From Quadrisphaera setariae (lineage in GTDB: Bacteria > Actinomycetota > Actinomycetes > Actinomycetales > Quadrisphaeraceae), in assembly GCF_008041935.1 (NCBI RefSeq), contig NZ_VKAC01000009.1, positions 62,001 to 126,000 on the forward strand: DNA of 64,000 nucleotides, given 5' to 3'. The notes below the pieces were generated by a model. The model saw nothing but the letters and a program-made list of their open reading frames with translations. It had not been told where the DNA came from and ran no database searches. A program made the position numbers and the translations under genes. This document shows positions 61,547-64,000 of the stretch, piece by piece. Within the stretch, counting starts at the first letter, position 1; every line of letters begins with the position of its first letter.

Positions 61547-62044
61547 GTGCCGACGATCGAGGCCTCCACCGACCTCCCCGGCGACGTGGCCACCGTGCTC
61601 GCGGTCTCCCTCGACCTCGACGTCGAGCGAGCCGCCGGTCGGCGACACCGGGTGCGCCCGGTGCCCGCGGGGCCGGGGAGCCGCACCAGCGGCCGGATCG
61701 GCGCGGGGGAGCGGGTGCGCTGGTCGCTGCGCCTCCACGGCCTCGTCCCGCTGCGCCACACCACCGAGATCCTCGAGGTGGACGAGGCGACACCTGGCGG
61801 GGGAGCGCGCTTCGTCGACGCGATGGTCTCCGGTGCCTTCGCCGCCTTCCGCCACGAGCACCTCTTCGACCCGCTGCCGCCCTCGCCGACCGGTGCGCCC
61901 CGCACCCGGTCCACGGACCGGATGACGTGGACGAGCCCGCTGGGGCCGCTCGGGCGGGTCGCCGACGCGGTGCTCGTGCGGCGGACGCTGGAGGGCCTGC
62001 TGGCGGACCGGAACGCCGAGATCGCGCGCCGGCTCAGCGCCTGA
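61547..62044 (+). CDS. SRPBCC/DUF2505-like protein
   Basis: 165 residues. An opening strand (TIEASTDLPGDVATVLAVSLD), a helix, and strands ending in ARFVDAMVSGAFAAFRHEHLFDPLP and RVADAVLVRRTLEGLLADRNAEIARRL follow the START/Bet v1-type SRPBCC ligand-binding pattern. Role unknown. GTG 61547 was chosen because CACAGT (61535-61540) lies 6 nt upstream; the longer upstream reading frame is antisense-like. Confidence 0.75.
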   Translation: MPTIEASTDLPGDVATVLAVSLDLDVERAAGRRHRVRPVPAGPGSRTSGRIGAGERVRWSLRLHGLVPLRHTTEILEVDEATPGGGARFVDAMVSGAFAAFRHEHLFDPLPPSPTGAPRTRSTDRMTWTSPLGPLGRVADAVLVRRTLEGLLADRNAEIARRLSA

Positions 62045-62059
62045 GGCCAGCGCCGCAGG

Positions 62060-62440
62060 TCAGCGGCTGAGCGATCCTCGGGCGGCGGCGTCGGCGCGGA
62101 CCGCCCCGGCCACGAGCGCCGCGGCCCCGAGCACCGCGCCCCCCACGACGACGGCGGCGAAGGGGCCCGGCGCGCCGGTGGTCGCGCCCACCACGAGCGC
62201 ACCGAGCCCGGACAGCGCGAGCAGCGCGCCCGCCACCGCGGCCCAGGGGCGCGCGGCGGCGTGCCCGGTGCGCCAGCCCGCGTCACCGGCGAGGGTGGCG
62301 GGGGTGCGCACGCCCACCCAGCGGTTGCGGCGCAGCCGCCCCGCGGCCGCGCGGGCCACCACGTAGGGCACCAGGCCGCCCGCGGCGAGCAGGACGGCGC
62401 CCACCAGCACCACCGTCCACACCGGCACCGAGTCGTCCAC
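62060..62440 (-). CDS. SdpI/YhfL-like membrane protein
   Basis: 126 residues. Four helices; the loop RRNRWVGVRTPATLAGDAGWRTGHAAARPW is the SdpI-family signature (N-x2-G-x-R-T...W). In Bacillus SdpI is an immunity and signalling membrane protein, but most homologues are uncharacterised. GTG 62440 lies 7 nt after TACCCT (62448-62453, minus strand). It converges with the SRPBCC gene with 15 bp between stops. Confidence 0.8.
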   Translation of the reverse strand: MDDSVPVWTVVLVGAVLLAAGGLVPYVVARAAAGRLRRNRWVGVRTPATLAGDAGWRTGHAAARPWAAVAGALLALSGLGALVVGATTGAPGPFAAVVVGGAVLGAAALVAGAVRADAAARGSLSR

Positions 62441-62447
62441 GCGCCGA

Positions 62448-62453
62448 AGGGTA
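62448..62453 (-). promoter_or_regulatory. leaderless -10 element
   Basis: TACCCT on the minus strand, 7 nt before GTG 62440. Confidence 0.45.
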
Positions 62454-62540
62454 CGCGGGGCGCACGGGGACCCCGGCCGTCTGGGAGACTGGCGCGCCGC
62501 GGGGCTCGACCCGTGACCGGGCCGGTGGACAGGAGCGGGT

Positions 62541-63884
62541 GTGGAGCGGGTGCGGGTGGCGCTGCTGGGCTGCGGCTCGGTGGGCAGCCAGGTGGCGGTG
62601 GCGCTGGCGCCGGGCTCGGAGAGCGTGGCCGAACTGTCGGCCCGCGCCGGGGTGGCGATCGAGCTGGTCGGGATCGCCGTGCGCGACGCGAGCGCGCCGC
62701 GCGAGGGCGTGGACGGGGTGCTCGACCGCGCGCTGCTCACCGCCGACGCCGATGCGCTGGTGACCCGCGCCGACGTCGTCGTCGAGCTGGTGGGGGGTCT
62801 GGAGCCGGCGCGCAGCCTGCTGCTGCGGGCCTTCGAGCACGGCGCGAGCGCCGTCACCGGCAACAAGGCCCTGCTGGCCGCCCACGGGCGCGAGCTGCAC
62901 GCCGCCGCTGACGCCGCCGGGGTGGACCTGTACTTCGAGGCGGCCGTGGCCGGCGCCATCCCGATCATCAGGCCGCTGCGGGAGTCGCTCGCCGGCGACC
63001 GCGTCGAGCGGGTGCTCGGCATCGTCAACGGCACCACCAACTACGTGCTCGACCAGATGGACTCCCGCGGCGAGACGTTCGACGCCGCCGTGGCCCGCGC
63101 GCAGGAGCTGGGCTTCGCCGAGGCCGACCCCACCGCGGACGTCGACGGGTGGGACGCCGCCGCCAAGGCCGCGATCCTCGCGACGCTCGCCTTCCACACC
63201 CCTGTGACCATCGACGACGTGCACCGCGAGGGGATCCGCTCCGTGTCCGCCGAGGACGTGGCGGCGGCCCGCGAGGCCGGCGCCGTGGTGAAGCTGCTGG
63301 CCGTGGCCGAGCGCACCACCGGCGTCGACGACGCCGGGAACGAGGTCGAGGGCGTGCAGGCCCGCGTGCACCCGGTCCTGCTGAGCCGCGAGCACCCGCT
63401 GGCCAGCGTCCGCGGCGCCTACAACGCGGTCTTCGTCGAGGCCGCCGGAGCCGGTGACCTCATGTTCTACGGCCAGGGCGCGGGCGGGCGGCCCACGGCC
63501 AGCGCCGTCCTGGGCGACCTCGTGACGCTCGCGCGCCACCGCCAGGACGGCAGCCAGGGCCCTCGGGTGCTCGGCCACGCCGACCTGCCGGTGCTGCCCA
63601 CGGACGCGGTGCGCACCCGCTACCAGGTGCGCCTCGTGGTGGCGGACCGCCCCGGGGTGCTCGCCGCGGTCGCCCAGGTCTTCGCCGCCCACGGGGTCTC
63701 CATCGAGACCGTGCGCCAGCGGCCGTCCGCGGGAGCGGTGGCCGGCGAGGGCGGGTCGGCCTCGCTGGTCGTCGTGACGCACACCGCCGCCGACGCCGCC
63801 CTGGCCGGGTGCGTGGCGGACCTGTCGGAGCTCGACGCCGTGGCCTCGGTGGCCTCGGTGCTGCGTGTGGAAGGGGACAGCTGA
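62541..63884 (+). CDS. hom: homoserine dehydrogenase
   Basis: Reduces aspartate semialdehyde to homoserine on the threonine/methionine pathway; 447 residues. Nucleotide motif ALLGCGSVGS (8-17). VTGNKALLA, FEAAVAGAIPIIRPLRESL and VNGTTNYVLDQM are catalytic-domain signatures. GFAEADPTADVDGWDAAAKAAIL carries the substrate Asp/Lys residues. A C-terminal ACT domain (YQVRLVVADRPGVLAAVAQVFAAHGVSIETV) suggests threonine feedback. GTG 62541 has AGGAG 6 nt upstream. The stop overlaps the thrC start (TGATG). Confidence 0.97.
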   Translation: MERVRVALLGCGSVGSQVAVALAPGSESVAELSARAGVAIELVGIAVRDASAPREGVDGVLDRALLTADADALVTRADVVVELVGGLEPARSLLLRAFEHGASAVTGNKALLAAHGRELHAAADAAGVDLYFEAAVAGAIPIIRPLRESLAGDRVERVLGIVNGTTNYVLDQMDSRGETFDAAVARAQELGFAEADPTADVDGWDAAAKAAILATLAFHTPVTIDDVHREGIRSVSAEDVAAAREAGAVVKLLAVAERTTGVDDAGNEVEGVQARVHPVLLSREHPLASVRGAYNAVFVEAAGAGDLMFYGQGAGGRPTASAVLGDLVTLARHRQDGSQGPRVLGHADLPVLPTDAVRTRYQVRLVVADRPGVLAAVAQVFAAHGVSIETVRQRPSAGAVAGEGGSASLVVVTHTAADAALAGCVADLSELDAVASVASVLRVEGDS

Positions 63885-64000
63885 TGGCGCACCAGTGGCG
63901 CGGGGTGGTCGAGGAGTACCGGGAGCGCCTGCCCGTCGTGGCAGGAGCGCCCGCGGTGACGCTCGGCGAGGGGGGCACGCCGCTCGTGCGCGCCCGCCAC
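63884..64000 (+). CDS. thrC: threonine synthase, 5' part only
   Basis: First 39 codons: MAHQWRGVVEEYRERLPVV, then VTLGEGGTPLVRARH, the characteristic N-terminus of PLP-dependent threonine synthase (the GEGGTPL motif). It continues beyond the window. Overlaps hom by one base, so hom and thrC are co-translated, consistent with the usual actinobacterial hom-thrC-thrB order. Confidence 0.92.
   Translation, partial: MAHQWRGVVEEYRERLPVVAGAPAVTLGEGGTPLVRARH

Overview
The window is very GC-rich DNA (third codon positions almost all G or C) and densely coding. It carries several genes typical of Actinomycetota: an AdnAB-type helicase-nuclease pair, UvrD2 with a zinc motif, mycoredoxin, WhiB7, DUF3039, a PknB-like kinase and a tmRNA with an ADS...ALAA tag. 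Four chemoreceptor genes point to a flagellated, motile actinobacterium; Kineosporiales-like genera would fit, but that is inference. I see no phage, insertion sequence, CRISPR array, tRNA, rRNA or origin.

Layout. 1-8512: 3'-truncated Ser/Thr kinase gene, divergent from adnA-adnB (double-strand break resection). 8547-16784: chemoreceptor 1, a membrane protein, MerR regulator, RidA protein, a broken acetyltransferase, N-acetylglucosamine-kinase-like gene, chemoreceptor 2, a small membrane protein and a nitroreductase. 16763-27277: a conserved actinobacterial neighbourhood around nudC, with a phosphotransferase operon, phospholipase D, mycoredoxin plus uridine-kinase-like gene, an adenosine/adenine-deaminase homologue, a nucleoside-kinase-like P-loop protein and uvrD2. 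27323-31367: chemoreceptor 3, then whiB7 behind a long leader that holds a 92-codon ORF and an attenuator-like hairpin, then an AIM24-family gene. 31391-37189: hydroxyacid dehydrogenase divergent from prfB, ftsE, ftsX, an M23 peptidase and smpB (release and rescue of ribosomes, activation of cell-wall hydrolysis at division). 37262-40645: oxidoreductase, a structured leader before an SPFH gene, a 520-bp repeat-rich non-coding block, a membrane protein and ssrA (tmRNA), 3 kb from its partner smpB. 40736-54275: an esterase lipoprotein gene broken by a 31-bp tandem duplication, a face-to-face pair of leaderless genes, an MprF-like acyltransferase operon, a second esterase, a DUF4349 lipoprotein, a ZIP transporter, pncA, phosphoketolase, a diguanylate cyclase, VanZ-like and AlgH-like genes. 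54279-56931: chemoreceptor 4 with a solute-binding lipoprotein downstream. 56968-64000: DUF3039-MFS-helicase operon, a membrane protein/winged-helix regulator pair with operator repeats, SRPBCC and SdpI-like genes, homoserine dehydrogenase and the start of threonine synthase.

Regulatory logic read from sequence. (1) All four chemoreceptor genes, and no other gene here, are preceded by CTCAAG-N15-(G/C)(C/A)CGA(C/T), a sigma-28/FliA-type promoter, so they probably form one motility regulon. (2) About twenty genes have a -10-like hexamer xAxxxT exactly 6-7 nt (8 nt in one case) before an ATG or GTG, which predicts leaderless mRNAs; genes with Shine-Dalgarno sequences are a separate class. (3) whiB7 has promoter, leader ORF, a 7-bp antiterminator and a GC-rich terminator in the order expected of ribosome-mediated attenuation.

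The best candidates for undescribed biology are the whiB7 leader architecture, the cloverleaf-like leader upstream of the SPFH gene (38282-38489), the repeat block with 20-bp steps at 39197-39551 and the overlapping divergent leaderless starts at 42344/42345. All RNA folds were drawn by eye, without energy calculation or comparative support.
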